Assembly: GCF_033096465.1 (NCBI RefSeq)
Contig: NZ_AP028156.1
Coordinates: forward strand, 2,312,501-2,376,500
Direction of reading: 5' to 3'
From: Blautia luti
GTDB lineage: Bacteria > Bacillota > Clostridia > Lachnospirales > Lachnospiraceae
Length of the DNA stretch: 64,000 nt
Shown here piece by piece: positions 16,754 to 25,239 of the stretch. The translations under genes were made by a program, and so were the position numbers. The notes below the pieces were generated by a model. That model was not told the origin of the DNA. It did no database searches and saw nothing but the letters and a program-made list of their open reading frames with translations. The stretch's first letter is position 1; each line of letters begins with the position of its first letter.

Positions 16754-18516
16754 GCAAAGTAGCATCAAACGATTCAGCAAAAGGAAAAAGTTCAGAAACC
16801 TTTTTCAAGGTACTTCATTTCATCGGAAGATACCGTTTTCTGCTGATCCTCAGTATCGTACTGGCAGCAATCTCCGTAATCCTGCAGTTATATGTACCGA
16901 TCCTGTTCGGTAATGCAATCGACCAGATTGTTGCTGAACATCAGGTTAATTTTGAGATGATGTGGTACTATTTGTCCCGGATTCTGGTAATGGTCATTCT
17001 ATCTTCTGTTGCCACCTGGCTTATGAATGCCATTAACAACCGTATAACCTATCAGACTGTAAAAGATATCCGAGCAAAAGCAATCCGCCATATTCAAAAA
17101 CTTCCACTGTCCTACCTTGATGGACACAGCACTGGTGACATTATCAGCCGTGTGATCGCGGATGCAGATATCCTCTCAGATGGTCTGTTGCTTGGATTTA
17201 CCCAGCTGTTCTCAGGAATCGTAACAATCATCGGAACTCTGATCTTCATGTTCTCCAAGAACTTCTGGATCACACTGATGGTCATTGTCCTGACACCATT
17301 AAGCTTCCTGGTAGCGAAATTTATTTCCTCTCATACCTTCCAGATGTTCAGAAAGCAGAGTGAGGCTCGTGGACGTCAGACTGCACTTATCGAAGAAATG
17401 ATTGGAAACCAGAAAGTTGTTCAGGCTTTTGGATATGAGGATAAATCTTCTGAACGTTTCGCAAAGCTTAATGAAGAATTACAGGACTGCAGCCAGAAAG
17501 CTGTTTTTTACAGCAGTCTGACTAACCCATCCACACGTTTCGTAAACAATGTGATCTACGCATGTGTGGCACTGGTCGGTGCTTTCATTATTCCTGGCGG
17601 CAAGCTGACAGTCGGAGGACTTTCCGTACTCCTCTCCTATGCCAACCAGTATATGAAGCCATTCAATGATATCAGTTCCGTTGTTACAGAACTTCAGAAC
17701 GCACTTGCATGTGCAGGCAGAATCTTTGATCTGCTGGAGGAAGAACCGGAAGTTGCAGAAGCTTCTGATACACTGGAAAATGTAAAAGGTGAAGTAGCTA
17801 TTAAGAATGTATGCTTCCACTATGATGAATCCAAGAAACTGATCGAGGACTTCAATCTTCATGTAAAACCGGGTATGCGCGTTGCTATCGTAGGACCTAC
17901 CGGATGCGGTAAATCAACATTTATCAACCTCCTGATGAGATTCTATGATGTAAATGCCGGATCTATCTCTGTTGACGGCAAGCCAATCAGAAACATTACC
18001 CGCCATTCTCTCAGAAACAGTTATGGTATGGTGCTTCAGGAAACCTGGATCAAGAACGGAACTATACGCGATAATATCTCTATCGGAAAACCGGAATCTA
18101 CAGATACCGAGATCATTGAAGCAGCAAAACTTACACATAGCTGGGAATTCATCCAGCGTCTTTCTAAGGGACTGGATACTATGCTCAATGAGGACAGCTT
18201 AAGTCAGGGACAGAAACAGCTTCTGTGTATCACACGAGTTATGCTCTGCCTGCCTCCGATGCTGATTCTGGATGAAGCTACTTCCAGTATTGATACCAGA
18301 ACAGAATTGCAGATTCAGGAAGCATTTGAACGAATGATGGAGGGAAGAACAAGCTTTATCGTTGCCCATCGTCTCTCTACTATCCGTAATGCGGATCTGA
18401 TTCTTGTTATGAAAGATGGAAGTATTATTGAACAGGGTACACATGATGAACTAATCGCTAAAGGTGGATTCTATCATACTCTGTACAATAGTCAGTTTGC
18501 TAAAGTTTCTGAATAA
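16750..18516 (+). CDS. ABC exporter subunit B, half-transporter with active ATPase site
   Basis: The 588-residue partner of the preceding gene, overlapping it by 4 bases (ATGA). Six membrane helices are followed by Walker A GPTGCGKST, Walker B LILDEATSSID with the catalytic Glu intact, and an intact H-loop VAHRLSTI. Its signature is SLSQGQKQ, a variant of LSGGQ. In heterodimeric exporters the variant signature completes the degenerate site with the Walker motifs of the partner, as expected here. The two genes form one operon ending at the bidirectional terminator at 18.6 kb. Confidence 0.93.
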   Translation: MSKVASNDSAKGKSSETFFKVLHFIGRYRFLLILSIVLAAISVILQLYVPILFGNAIDQIVAEHQVNFEMMWYYLSRILVMVILSSVATWLMNAINNRITYQTVKDIRAKAIRHIQKLPLSYLDGHSTGDIISRVIADADILSDGLLLGFTQLFSGIVTIIGTLIFMFSKNFWITLMVIVLTPLSFLVAKFISSHTFQMFRKQSEARGRQTALIEEMIGNQKVVQAFGYEDKSSERFAKLNEELQDCSQKAVFYSSLTNPSTRFVNNVIYACVALVGAFIIPGGKLTVGGLSVLLSYANQYMKPFNDISSVVTELQNALACAGRIFDLLEEEPEVAEASDTLENVKGEVAIKNVCFHYDESKKLIEDFNLHVKPGMRVAIVGPTGCGKSTFINLLMRFYDVNAGSISVDGKPIRNITRHSLRNSYGMVLQETWIKNGTIRDNISIGKPESTDTEIIEAAKLTHSWEFIQRLSKGLDTMLNEDSLSQGQKQLLCITRVMLCLPPMLILDEATSSIDTRTELQIQEAFERMMEGRTSFIVAHRLSTIRNADLILVMKDGSIIEQGTHDELIAKGGFYHTLYNSQFAKVSE

Positions 18517-18566
18517 CAGGATTTAGTAACTGCATTTAACCTAATTAAGATCTAAATTAAGACAAT

Positions 18567-18652
18567 AAAAAAGAACTGTTGTAATTCCTATATTCCATAC
18601 ATCATCTCTTCTATGATGTACAGAATTCATCGGAATACAACAGTTCTTTTTT
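18567..18652. terminator. Bidirectional terminator between ABC operon and aminopeptidase P
   Basis: AAAAAAGAACTGTTGTA (18567-18583) pairs with TACAACAGTTCTTTTTT (18636-18652), with further pairing inside (CATCAT/ATGATG). It serves the converging genes on both sides. Confidence 0.85.
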
Positions 18653-18675
18653 ATCTTAGTATCAAATTTGGTTGA

Positions 18676-20463
18676 TCAGATTGTTCTTGTAGCTTCTTTC
18701 AGCCATACTCTCTCATCTTCATCCAGATACGGAGAAATCTTTTCGTATACCTGTGCATGATAGTTATTAAGGAGTTCTCTCTCATGTGCAGTCATCTGTT
18801 CCGGAACTACGGCATCAAGGTCAAATGGTACCATAGTCAGGAATTCAAAGTACATAAACTGACCATATTCTGTTTTTTCAGCTTTTTTGCATACGATCAT
18901 ATTCTCATGGCGGATTCCAAATCCATCCTCAACATAATATCCAGGCTCATCCGATGTGATCATACCCTCTTCCAGAACTGCCGTATTTCCCGGAACAATT
19001 TTCCAGCGGAAGTTATTTGGTCCTTCATGAACATTCAGCAGATAGCCAACTCCATGTCCTGTTCCATGATTGAAATCCTTTCCCAGTTCCCACAGAGGAC
19101 CACGCGCCAGACAATCCAGGTTTGCACCTGTGCATCCATAACGGAACTTCGCATTTCCCAGATTCAGCATACCACGTAAAACTGCAGTAAAGAATTTCTT
19201 CTCCTCATCCGTCACAGATCCCATCACGATCGTACGTGTAGTATCTGTGGTTCCTTCATAATAGTTTCCACCTGTATCTGCAAGCACAAAACTTCTTGGT
19301 TCGATCGGAATATCTGTTTCCGGTGTTGCAAAATAATGAACAATCGCAGCATGTTTTCCATAGGAAATAATCGGATCAAAACTGTTGTCAATAAAGTTCT
19401 CCTGCTGTGCGCGGAAACTGTACAGTTTCTCTTCTGCACTTAATTCTGTGATCGGGATCTTACCTACATTCTTCTTCAGCCAGTAGATAAATTTCGTAAG
19501 TGCAACACCATCTTTAATATGTGCAATACGCTCATTCTCTACTTCCACCGGATTCTTGATCGCTTTCGGAAGAAGTGTCAGGTTCTCTTCATCAAGGATC
19601 TTAACCCCTGCCGGAATATTGCTTACCAGACGGCTGTTGGCTTTCTGTTTGCAGAGAAGCACTGTCATGTCTTTTTCAAATGTTTTTACATATTCATAGA
19701 TACTGTCATATGGAAGAAGTGTCACGCCATCCTTTGTCAGTGCATCCAGAACTTCTGCTGGAAATGCTTTCTCATTGGCAAACAGCTTGATTGCTTTCTG
19801 TGTCATTATCAAATAAGACAATACAACCGGACAGCAATGTACATCTCCGCCTCGGATATTTAACAGCCATGCAATGTCATCCAGAGAAGTCAGTACAAAA
19901 GTATCTGCCTCTTTTTCTTCCATTGCTTTGCGGATCCTTGCAATTTTATCTGTACGGGATTCTCCTGTCCATTTAATATCCAGCTCCATAACAGGTTCGC
20001 AGGAAAGCGCCGGACGATTTTCCCATATGTCGCCTACCAGATCATAGTCTACACTGAGAGATACACCGTTTTTATCAAGAATTTTCTCCAGTTCTGACGC
20101 TTCTTTTGCGCTGATGGTACGTCCGTCAAATCCCAGACACATTCCCTGCGTCAGGTTCTTTTTCAGAAATTCATGGATTGTCGGAACTTCCGGCTCTCCC
20201 ATTTTAAATAATGTGATTCCTGTTCCTTCCAGCTGATTGGCTGCCTGGATAAAATAACGTCCATCTGTCCATAAGCCTGCCATATCCTGCATGATCACTG
20301 CGGTACCTGCAGAACCATTAAATCCGGTGATATATTTTCTGCATTTAAAATACTCTCCTACATATTCAGAACCATGAAAATCATCTGTAGGAATCAGATA
20401 TGCGTCAATTCCCGTCTCTTTCATGCGTGCATGAAGTGCTGCTACTCTCTCTTTTACTGTCAT
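18676..20463 (-). CDS. Xaa-Pro aminopeptidase (M24 family, long form)
   Basis: Cytoplasmic metallopeptidase that removes an N-terminal residue preceding proline. At 595 residues it is the long three-domain form: two creatinase-like N-terminal domains (about 1-310), then the pita-bread catalytic domain. The metal ligands are visible: Asp in LADTGGNYYEGTTDTTRT, His in GTGHGVGYLL, Glu in ITSDEPGYY and Glu in IRHENMIV. The start ATG 20463 (MTVKERVAALHARMKE) matches the family. Upstream, GGCTGCTGC and GCAGCAGCC flank a TATACT box. Confidence 0.93.
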   Translation of the reverse strand: MTVKERVAALHARMKETGIDAYLIPTDDFHGSEYVGEYFKCRKYITGFNGSAGTAVIMQDMAGLWTDGRYFIQAANQLEGTGITLFKMGEPEVPTIHEFLKKNLTQGMCLGFDGRTISAKEASELEKILDKNGVSLSVDYDLVGDIWENRPALSCEPVMELDIKWTGESRTDKIARIRKAMEEKEADTFVLTSLDDIAWLLNIRGGDVHCCPVVLSYLIMTQKAIKLFANEKAFPAEVLDALTKDGVTLLPYDSIYEYVKTFEKDMTVLLCKQKANSRLVSNIPAGVKILDEENLTLLPKAIKNPVEVENERIAHIKDGVALTKFIYWLKKNVGKIPITELSAEEKLYSFRAQQENFIDNSFDPIISYGKHAAIVHYFATPETDIPIEPRSFVLADTGGNYYEGTTDTTRTIVMGSVTDEEKKFFTAVLRGMLNLGNAKFRYGCTGANLDCLARGPLWELGKDFNHGTGHGVGYLLNVHEGPNNFRWKIVPGNTAVLEEGMITSDEPGYYVEDGFGIRHENMIVCKKAEKTEYGQFMYFEFLTMVPFDLDAVVPEQMTAHERELLNNYHAQVYEKISPYLDEDERVWLKEATRTI

Positions 20464-20694
20464 TTGCTTTTACCTTTAAGGCTGCTGCCTGCAGTCTTTC
20501 CTATCTGCATATAGTATAAAAGAGCGGCTACAAATATATGCAGCAGCCCTTTCTCTATTTATCAGTGTAATAATATCCCGGATATTTGTCAACTGATTTG
20601 TTTATCATCTACGTTCACTTTTATAATCGTTGATATATTGTATACCCCAATTTTCTATAAACTCTGTAGAAAATTGATTTTCGACTTTTCACTA
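20464..20694. other. larE-pepP intergenic region with two inverted repeats
   Basis: CAATTTTCTA/TAGAAAATTG (20648-20676) is a perfect 10-bp hairpin after larE, but no U-tract follows it. GGCTGCTGC (20480-20488) and GCAGCAGCC (20540-20548) enclose a possible -10 box TATACT on the minus strand. I see no gene. Confidence 0.4.
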
Positions 20695-21510
20695 TTACTC
20701 TAATGTTTTCTTCTCAAGAGTCTCATTCATGCTTCCCATACGATATCCAAGAATATCCATGGTCACATAAGTAAATCCATACTCCTTAAATTTCTTCGCG
20801 ATATCCTCACGGACATTTTTCTCCAGAAGTTTCGGGAATTCCTCCGGCATGATCTCGATCCTTGCAAGTAATCCATGAATACGAACACGAACCTGATGGA
20901 ATCCATAGTCAAGTAAAAGCTGCTCTGCTTTCTCAACCATTCCAAGTTTCTCTTCACTGATGGTCTCTCCATACACAAATCTGGAAGACAGACAGGCAAA
21001 AGACTGTTTATCCCAGGTCGGTAGTCCCAGTTCTTTGGAATACTCTCTGATCTCTGCTTTTGTCAGTTTCGCTTCACGTAACGGACTTTTAACACCGAGT
21101 TCCTTTACCGCGATCAGACCCGGTCTGTAGTCGCCGTTATCATCCATATTGGAACCCTCTACAATGTATTCAATTCCATTCTCTTTCGCAATGTCACCGA
21201 TCTTCTCAAACAGCTCTTTCTTACATAAGTAGCATCTGTTCGGCGGGTTCTGGGAAAATCCTTCAATCTCCAGTTCTTCAGACTGGCAGATCACATGCTT
21301 AATACCCTCTTTCTCGCAGAACGCTTTCGCTTCATTCAGCTCTCTTTTTGGAAAAGAACAGGACTGTGCTGTGATCGCGATTGCTTTATCTCCCAGCACA
21401 TCATGTGCTACTTTTAATAAAAATGTAGAATCTACCCCGCTTGAGAAAGCAACTGCTACGCTGCCAAGTTCTTTGAGGTATTCTTTTAAATATTCCAGTT
21501 TATTTTCCAT
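20695..21510 (-). CDS. larE: ATP-dependent sacrificial sulfur transferase LarE
   Basis: A PP-loop pyrophosphatase/sulfurtransferase that thiolates the nickel-pincer nucleotide precursor used by lactate racemase and related enzymes. The PP-loop SSGVDSTFLL is near residues 22-31. RCYLCK and FACLSSR give three cysteines, the arrangement of the cluster-binding (catalytic) rather than the single-cysteine sacrificial LarE type. Start 21510 (MENKLEYL) has AGGAGG 9 bases upstream; 11 upstream in-frame codons are rejected. No larA, larB or larC is within the window, so its client enzyme is elsewhere. Confidence 0.88.
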   Translation of the reverse strand: MENKLEYLKEYLKELGSVAVAFSSGVDSTFLLKVAHDVLGDKAIAITAQSCSFPKRELNEAKAFCEKEGIKHVICQSEELEIEGFSQNPPNRCYLCKKELFEKIGDIAKENGIEYIVEGSNMDDNGDYRPGLIAVKELGVKSPLREAKLTKAEIREYSKELGLPTWDKQSFACLSSRFVYGETISEEKLGMVEKAEQLLLDYGFHQVRVRIHGLLARIEIMPEEFPKLLEKNVREDIAKKFKEYGFTYVTMDILGYRMGSMNETLEKKTLE

Positions 21511-21634
21511 GGTGGTTAACCTCCTGATCATTCTTCTTACCATTTCGATTAATCATATCATTAAAGTAGGGTTTAATGTCAAGAGTTTTTATTATATAAA
21601 CCCTTCAATATTTTCATTATTTTGGTATTAGTGA

Positions 21635-21844
21635 TCAACGTGTAGACTTCGCTTTCGGATAAATCTGTTTCATTCTGACATCGTCAAAACGTGTATCCAC
21701 CCATTGTTCTACCTGATTTTGCGCCTTAACTCCCTGTACACGCTGATCATAACGTATCAATGCCACCGCAGAAACAAGCATATTACAGCACATAAATATT
21801 GTCAGGATCCAGGTAATGATCTTGCCTATAATCCATTTAGACAA
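21635..21844 (-). pseudogene. C-terminal remnant of a CmpB-like (PF06541) putative ABC permease
   Basis: The frame encodes one membrane helix followed by AQNQVEQWVDTRFDDVRMKQ and IYPKAK. From memory this matches the C-terminal end of the long 'putative ABC transporter permease' (CmpB-type) membrane proteins, which end in DERM..IYPNAK. The frame has only a TTG start, no ribosome site, and begins inside the U-tract of the neighbouring terminator. I read it as the 3' stump of a gene whose front was lost. Confidence 0.5.
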
Positions 21845-21845
21845 A

Positions 21846-21880
21846 AATAAAGTTCCAGACTTATTATCTGAAACTTTATT
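21846..21880 (-). terminator. Intrinsic terminator after the methyltransferase
   Basis: AATAAAGTTTCAGA pairs with TCTGGAACTTTATT on the minus strand, followed by TTTTG; 20 bases after the methyltransferase stop. Confidence 0.75.
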
Positions 21881-21900
21881 ATAAATCCAGCATCATTGCA

Positions 21901-22554
21901 TTACTTCACACAACGGAAATATACCATAGAACCGTCAACATGGATATCCGTTTCTTTATATAGTTTTTGAAGGATATCTCTCAGCTCTTTCTCCGTCTGA
22001 AACGGTGGAGAAAACCACCCTTTCTTTGCAAGAATATTTTTTACCAGCCAATCTGTCCGTTTCGATTTTCCCCTGATATAAAAACAGGCAATGAAATCGC
22101 CGCCTGGTTTCAAAACACGCCCTATTTCATAAAATGCTTTTTGCTTATCAGGAAATGCATGAAAACCATTCATACTGACAACGGTATCAACAGATTCATT
22201 CTCCATTTGCAGGTTCCCCACATCCCCCTGAATACATTTGATATGCGCATGACTACCAAGTCTTTTTCTGGCTTGTTCAAGCATATCCATGCTGTAATCA
22301 ATACAAGTAATATGTGCATTTTTCAGAGAACTCCATTTGTTTTCCGTAAATACAGCAGTTCCAACCGGAACATCAAGAAGATTTCCTGAAAAGTCATCAG
22401 GAACATATGATAAAACTTTTCGTGCTATATCATTATCATCAGTGCCACTCCAAAATAACTTAATATACAGTTTGCTGAAAATATTTCTTTGCGTAAGAAC
22501 ATCGTCATATATATTTTTTGATGTTTCATAAGCATTTTGTATTTTGTCTGCCAT
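21901..22554 (-). CDS. Class I SAM-dependent methyltransferase
   Basis: A 217-residue protein with the Rossmann-fold methyltransferase pattern: motif I LLDVPVGTAVF (a DVPVGT variant of the usual D.G.GTG), ITCIDYSMDMLEQARK for motif II, IKCIQGDV, and the post-motif VLKPGGDFIACFYIRGK. The target substrate is not evident. Start 22554 (MADKIQNAY) has GGAGGGTAAT directly upstream. It follows the transglutaminase-like gene by 40 bases and the ketopantoate-reductase-like gene is just above, so the three may be one operon. The stretch is more AT-rich than its neighbours, which may indicate transfer. Confidence 0.82.
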   Translation of the reverse strand: MADKIQNAYETSKNIYDDVLTQRNIFSKLYIKLFWSGTDDNDIARKVLSYVPDDFSGNLLDVPVGTAVFTENKWSSLKNAHITCIDYSMDMLEQARKRLGSHAHIKCIQGDVGNLQMENESVDTVVSMNGFHAFPDKQKAFYEIGRVLKPGGDFIACFYIRGKSKRTDWLVKNILAKKGWFSPPFQTEKELRDILQKLYKETDIHVDGSMVYFRCVK

Positions 22555-22594
22555 ATTACCCTCCAAATTTAATTTTAATTCTAAAAGCTTAAAA

Positions 22595-23296
22595 CTATCG
22601 TTCTCTAATCTTCCTGACATTACGATTCATGAGGTGTCTTCCAATATGTCTATAAGCAAATGCTTTTAAGGCTGAAATTTCTTGATGATGTTCCTTCAAC
22701 AGTTCATCTGGACAATCATAAACACCAAAATCCTGATTGATTCCCTCGCTCTGAATATAAGTATTGTTCCTATCAAACTCAATAATGAGATTTCTGAAAT
22801 CCTTGACTGCTACTCCATAACCGCAAAATGCACCTGTACATTCCGAATTTTGTTCCTGTAACTTCTTTATGTAGGTTTTATCCAAAATGAAAGCTTCCAG
22901 TTCGTACCACTGATTTTCGAAATTAATTTCTACCCAGCTATGGAAAATACTTTTTGGAGCATTACAGTAAACAAACCCGGTCATAGCCCCTTTCTGCAAT
23001 CTTTTATCAATCGTAAAACCATGTACTCTGCATGGAATATTGCAGGCACGTAAAAGTGCCATAAATAAAGTTCCTTTTGTATTACATTGTCCATAACCAT
23101 CTGCAAGTACTTTTGAAGCTGAAATTCCGTCATCAATATTATATCCAAATAAAACATCATCTCTTACATAGTTGTAGATTGCCTTAATCCTTTCAAATTC
23201 ACCCATTTCCTTCCATTTCATATTTTGAATAAGCTTTTGAATTGTCGGATTAGAAAAATCAACCATTCGTGTTTCCCTAAGATACTTATCTTTCAT
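22595..23296 (-). CDS. Transglutaminase-like (papain-fold) domain protein
   Basis: A 233-residue soluble protein. The catalytic triad of the transglutaminase-like core is visible: Cys in ADGYGQCNTKGTLF, His in SIFHSWVEINF, and an acidic residue shortly after in WYELEAF. Such domains act as cysteine peptidases or amide hydrolases in bacteria; the substrate cannot be told. There is no signal peptide, so it acts in the cytoplasm. It lies between the ketopantoate-reductase-like gene (53 bases upstream) and the methyltransferase. Confidence 0.8.
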   Translation of the reverse strand: MKDKYLRETRMVDFSNPTIQKLIQNMKWKEMGEFERIKAIYNYVRDDVLFGYNIDDGISASKVLADGYGQCNTKGTLFMALLRACNIPCRVHGFTIDKRLQKGAMTGFVYCNAPKSIFHSWVEINFENQWYELEAFILDKTYIKKLQEQNSECTGAFCGYGVAVKDFRNLIIEFDRNNTYIQSEGINQDFGVYDCPDELLKEHHQEISALKAFAYRHIGRHLMNRNVRKIRER

Positions 23297-23349
23297 TTCC
23301 TATCGCCTTTCCCATAGGTTTTCTCACAACACAATGCATTCGCATTTCT

Positions 23350-24225
23350 TCATTTTTTCATATAAGCATAAAACTGCTTATGCAATTCCCTCATTTCATC
23401 TGGTGCCTTCATAGCATGTTGATACATAAATTTATCTCCAAAACTGCTTCCAAATGTAACTACCAGCATATTCGCTAAAAATGGCAAGGGTAAAAAGCGA
23501 AAAATATTCATTTTCCATGGTGACAGTTTACCCTGTTGTTTTCGCAAAAAATTAAAATTTCTTTTCAGCCTTTCTGCTGTTTTCCTCATGATTTTCCATT
23601 CTTTTTCTACTTTCTCCGGATCGTCTGATTCATAATACGCATCTGCAATCGGTACCACCATAGCAAGATGACAAAGCTGCCATAGATGCATATCCGTTAC
23701 TTTCTGGTATGGTATATGAGCATGCCTCAATATCTCTGAAAACTGCTTAGTTCTTTCGGATTTATTTCCTGATATTTCTGCAAATGTTGTCGGCTGAATC
23801 AACCTTGGAGTAAGTGCTGCATCAAGGATACCATCATCATTTATACTTCCGCCTGCTCCTGGAAAAGCCGGTAATATTCTTCCTTTTCCGACAATGTCTT
23901 CCCATTTATTGTAACTGTCCAGTGAATTTATCATTGTAACAATCGTATTACTTTTATTATTTTTCAATTCAGTTAGTGCTTCATACAGCTGATTTTCCCG
24001 GACAGTAAGCAAGACAAAATCATAAATATCATCGTTTGGTAGTTCTCCAAGAATCCTAATCTCTGCCTTTATTACTTCCTGATTTTTCTTATATTGCAAT
24101 CCATTATTTCTTAAAGCCTCAAGTCTTTTACCTCTGGCATAAATATTTGTATCATAACCGGCTTCTGCAAATAAAGCCGCATACAAGGATCCAATCACAC
24201 CAGCACCATAAATCAATATTCTCAT
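23350..24225 (-). CDS. Ketopantoate reductase family (ApbA/PanE-like) oxidoreductase
   Basis: A 291-residue NADP-binding protein. The N-terminal nucleotide loop is GAGVIGSLYAALFAEAGY. The start at 24225 (MRILIYGAG) is chosen because GAGAGG lies 9 bases upstream and the Rossmann strand begins at that residue; 12 upstream codons are rejected. The C-terminal half (after about 175) is the expected helical domain. Family members reduce 2-oxo acids such as ketopantoate. No pan genes are near and several members have other roles, so panE is not claimed. Confidence 0.78.
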   Translation of the reverse strand: MRILIYGAGVIGSLYAALFAEAGYDTNIYARGKRLEALRNNGLQYKKNQEVIKAEIRILGELPNDDIYDFVLLTVRENQLYEALTELKNNKSNTIVTMINSLDSYNKWEDIVGKGRILPAFPGAGGSINDDGILDAALTPRLIQPTTFAEISGNKSERTKQFSEILRHAHIPYQKVTDMHLWQLCHLAMVVPIADAYYESDDPEKVEKEWKIMRKTAERLKRNFNFLRKQQGKLSPWKMNIFRFLPLPFLANMLVVTFGSSFGDKFMYQHAMKAPDEMRELHKQFYAYMKK

Positions 24226-24244
24226 AAGAATCATTCCTCTCCTC

Positions 24245-24540
24245 TTACCCCAGTGCCACATCCAAGATCATCATCAAACTAAATCCAAGTGCAAAGAAAA
24301 GCGTACCGATATTCGAGTGCTGTCCCTGAGACATTTCCGGAATTAGTTCTTCAACCACGACATATACATAGCTCCTGCCGCAAACCCTGCAAGTGCACAT
24401 TGCAGTAACTTGCTAAGTGTTTTTCTCATAAAAAACACGCATGCTGCACCTAGCGTTGTTTCAACAAATGGAATCAGTATACCTTCAAAAACATTCATTA
24501 GCATTATGTATACCCCTGTTTCTTTGGTTATATCGAACAT
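24245..24540 (-). pseudogene. ZIP-family metal transporter with a large internal deletion
   Basis: The N-terminal part reads FEGILIPFVETTLGAACVFF and ALAGFAAGAM, the first ZIP helices. Directly after AAGAM the frame shifts and the rest reads YVVVEELIPEMSQGQHSNIG, then TLFFALGFSLMMILDVALG and a stop at 24245, which is the C-terminal end of the same family. About 150 central residues with the metal-binding helices are missing. In intact ZIP proteins both deletion ends carry a similar AAGxM segment, so recombination between short repeats is a likely cause. The product cannot work as a transporter. Confidence 0.75.
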
Positions 24541-24720
24541 TGTATTCCTCCTAAGTCCACTTGGTCTCCAAGTTTGTTGTAACTAATTATATCTTCTTTT
24601 GCATCAAAATTCAATTCACCTCTTTGCCATTTTCAAGCCTCCGAATTGTAGTATTAGTAGAGGGGAAAACGAGGGAAGGGTTACGGTAGCAAGCACAGCC
24701 AGCGAGTACCCACTGGCGGA

Positions 24721-24758
24721 TTTTGTGTTTAGGGGGACCCCTGCCCCTAAACACAAAA
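24721..24758. other. Perfect 15-bp inverted repeat, probable oriT hairpin
   Basis: TTTTGTGTTTAGGGG (24721-24735) pairs perfectly with CCCCTAAACACAAAA (24744-24758) across an 8-base loop. A smaller repeat GCCAG/CTGGC precedes it at about 24699-24716. It stands 33 bases before a truncated mobC, the usual place of a transfer origin in MOBP-type mobilizable elements. The nic site is not identified. Confidence 0.5.
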
Positions 24759-24791
24759 ATTGCTTGCTGGGATAGTTCCAGATCCTTATGA

Positions 24792-25079
24792 GAAACGGAC
24801 GCGAAGCGGCTCATCGACGAGAAGATGGCCCAGCTCCCCACAAAGCGGTATGAGGCATACCTGCGGAAAATGGCGATTGACGGATACATCGTCCAGGTGG
24901 ACACCACCGACATCAATGAGATGACAAAGGCCCTGGGCTCCATCGGCCGGAACATCAGCCAGATCGCCAAGAGGATGAACGCCGGGGGCCCTGCTTATCA
25001 GGCCGATATGGAGGAGATACGGGAGAGATTGGAGCAGATATGGCAGTTACAAAGACGCATCCTATTAAGTCAACGCTGA
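24792..25079 (+). pseudogene. mobC: MobC-like relaxosome protein, 5'-truncated
   Basis: The frame is open from just after a TGA at 24789 and contains YEAYLRKMAIDGYIVQVD and GSIGRNISQIAKRMNAGG, which I recognise as the core of MobC-type accessory proteins of Firmicute conjugative and mobilizable elements. The N-terminal DNA-binding part is short or missing, and ATG 24825 lacks a ribosome site. Its end overlaps the relaxase start by 40 bases, the normal mob operon arrangement. Confidence 0.68.
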
Positions 25080-25208
25080 AAGCGGCCATCGACTTATATC
25101 TGCAATCCAGACAAGACGGATGGGAAGCTTCTGGTGTCCTCCTTCGGCTGCACCGCGGAGACCGCCAACATTGAATTTGCATGGACCCGCCGCCATGCCA
25201 TCGATACC
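25040..25208 (+). pseudogene. MOBP relaxase, N-terminal fragment with a frameshift
   Basis: ATG 25040 opens MAVTKTHPIKSTLKAAID, the typical relaxase N-terminus. One extra base near 25094 then shifts the frame; in the other frame the text continues YICNPDKTDGKLLVSSFGC and AETANIEFAWTRRHAIDT. Family resemblance stops near 25206 and the rest of the roughly 500-residue protein is gone, with unrelated sequence following. It is clearly non-functional. Confidence 0.7.
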
Positions 25209-25239
25209 TCTCCCGCTCCCGCATCCGGTCCCGTCCCTT

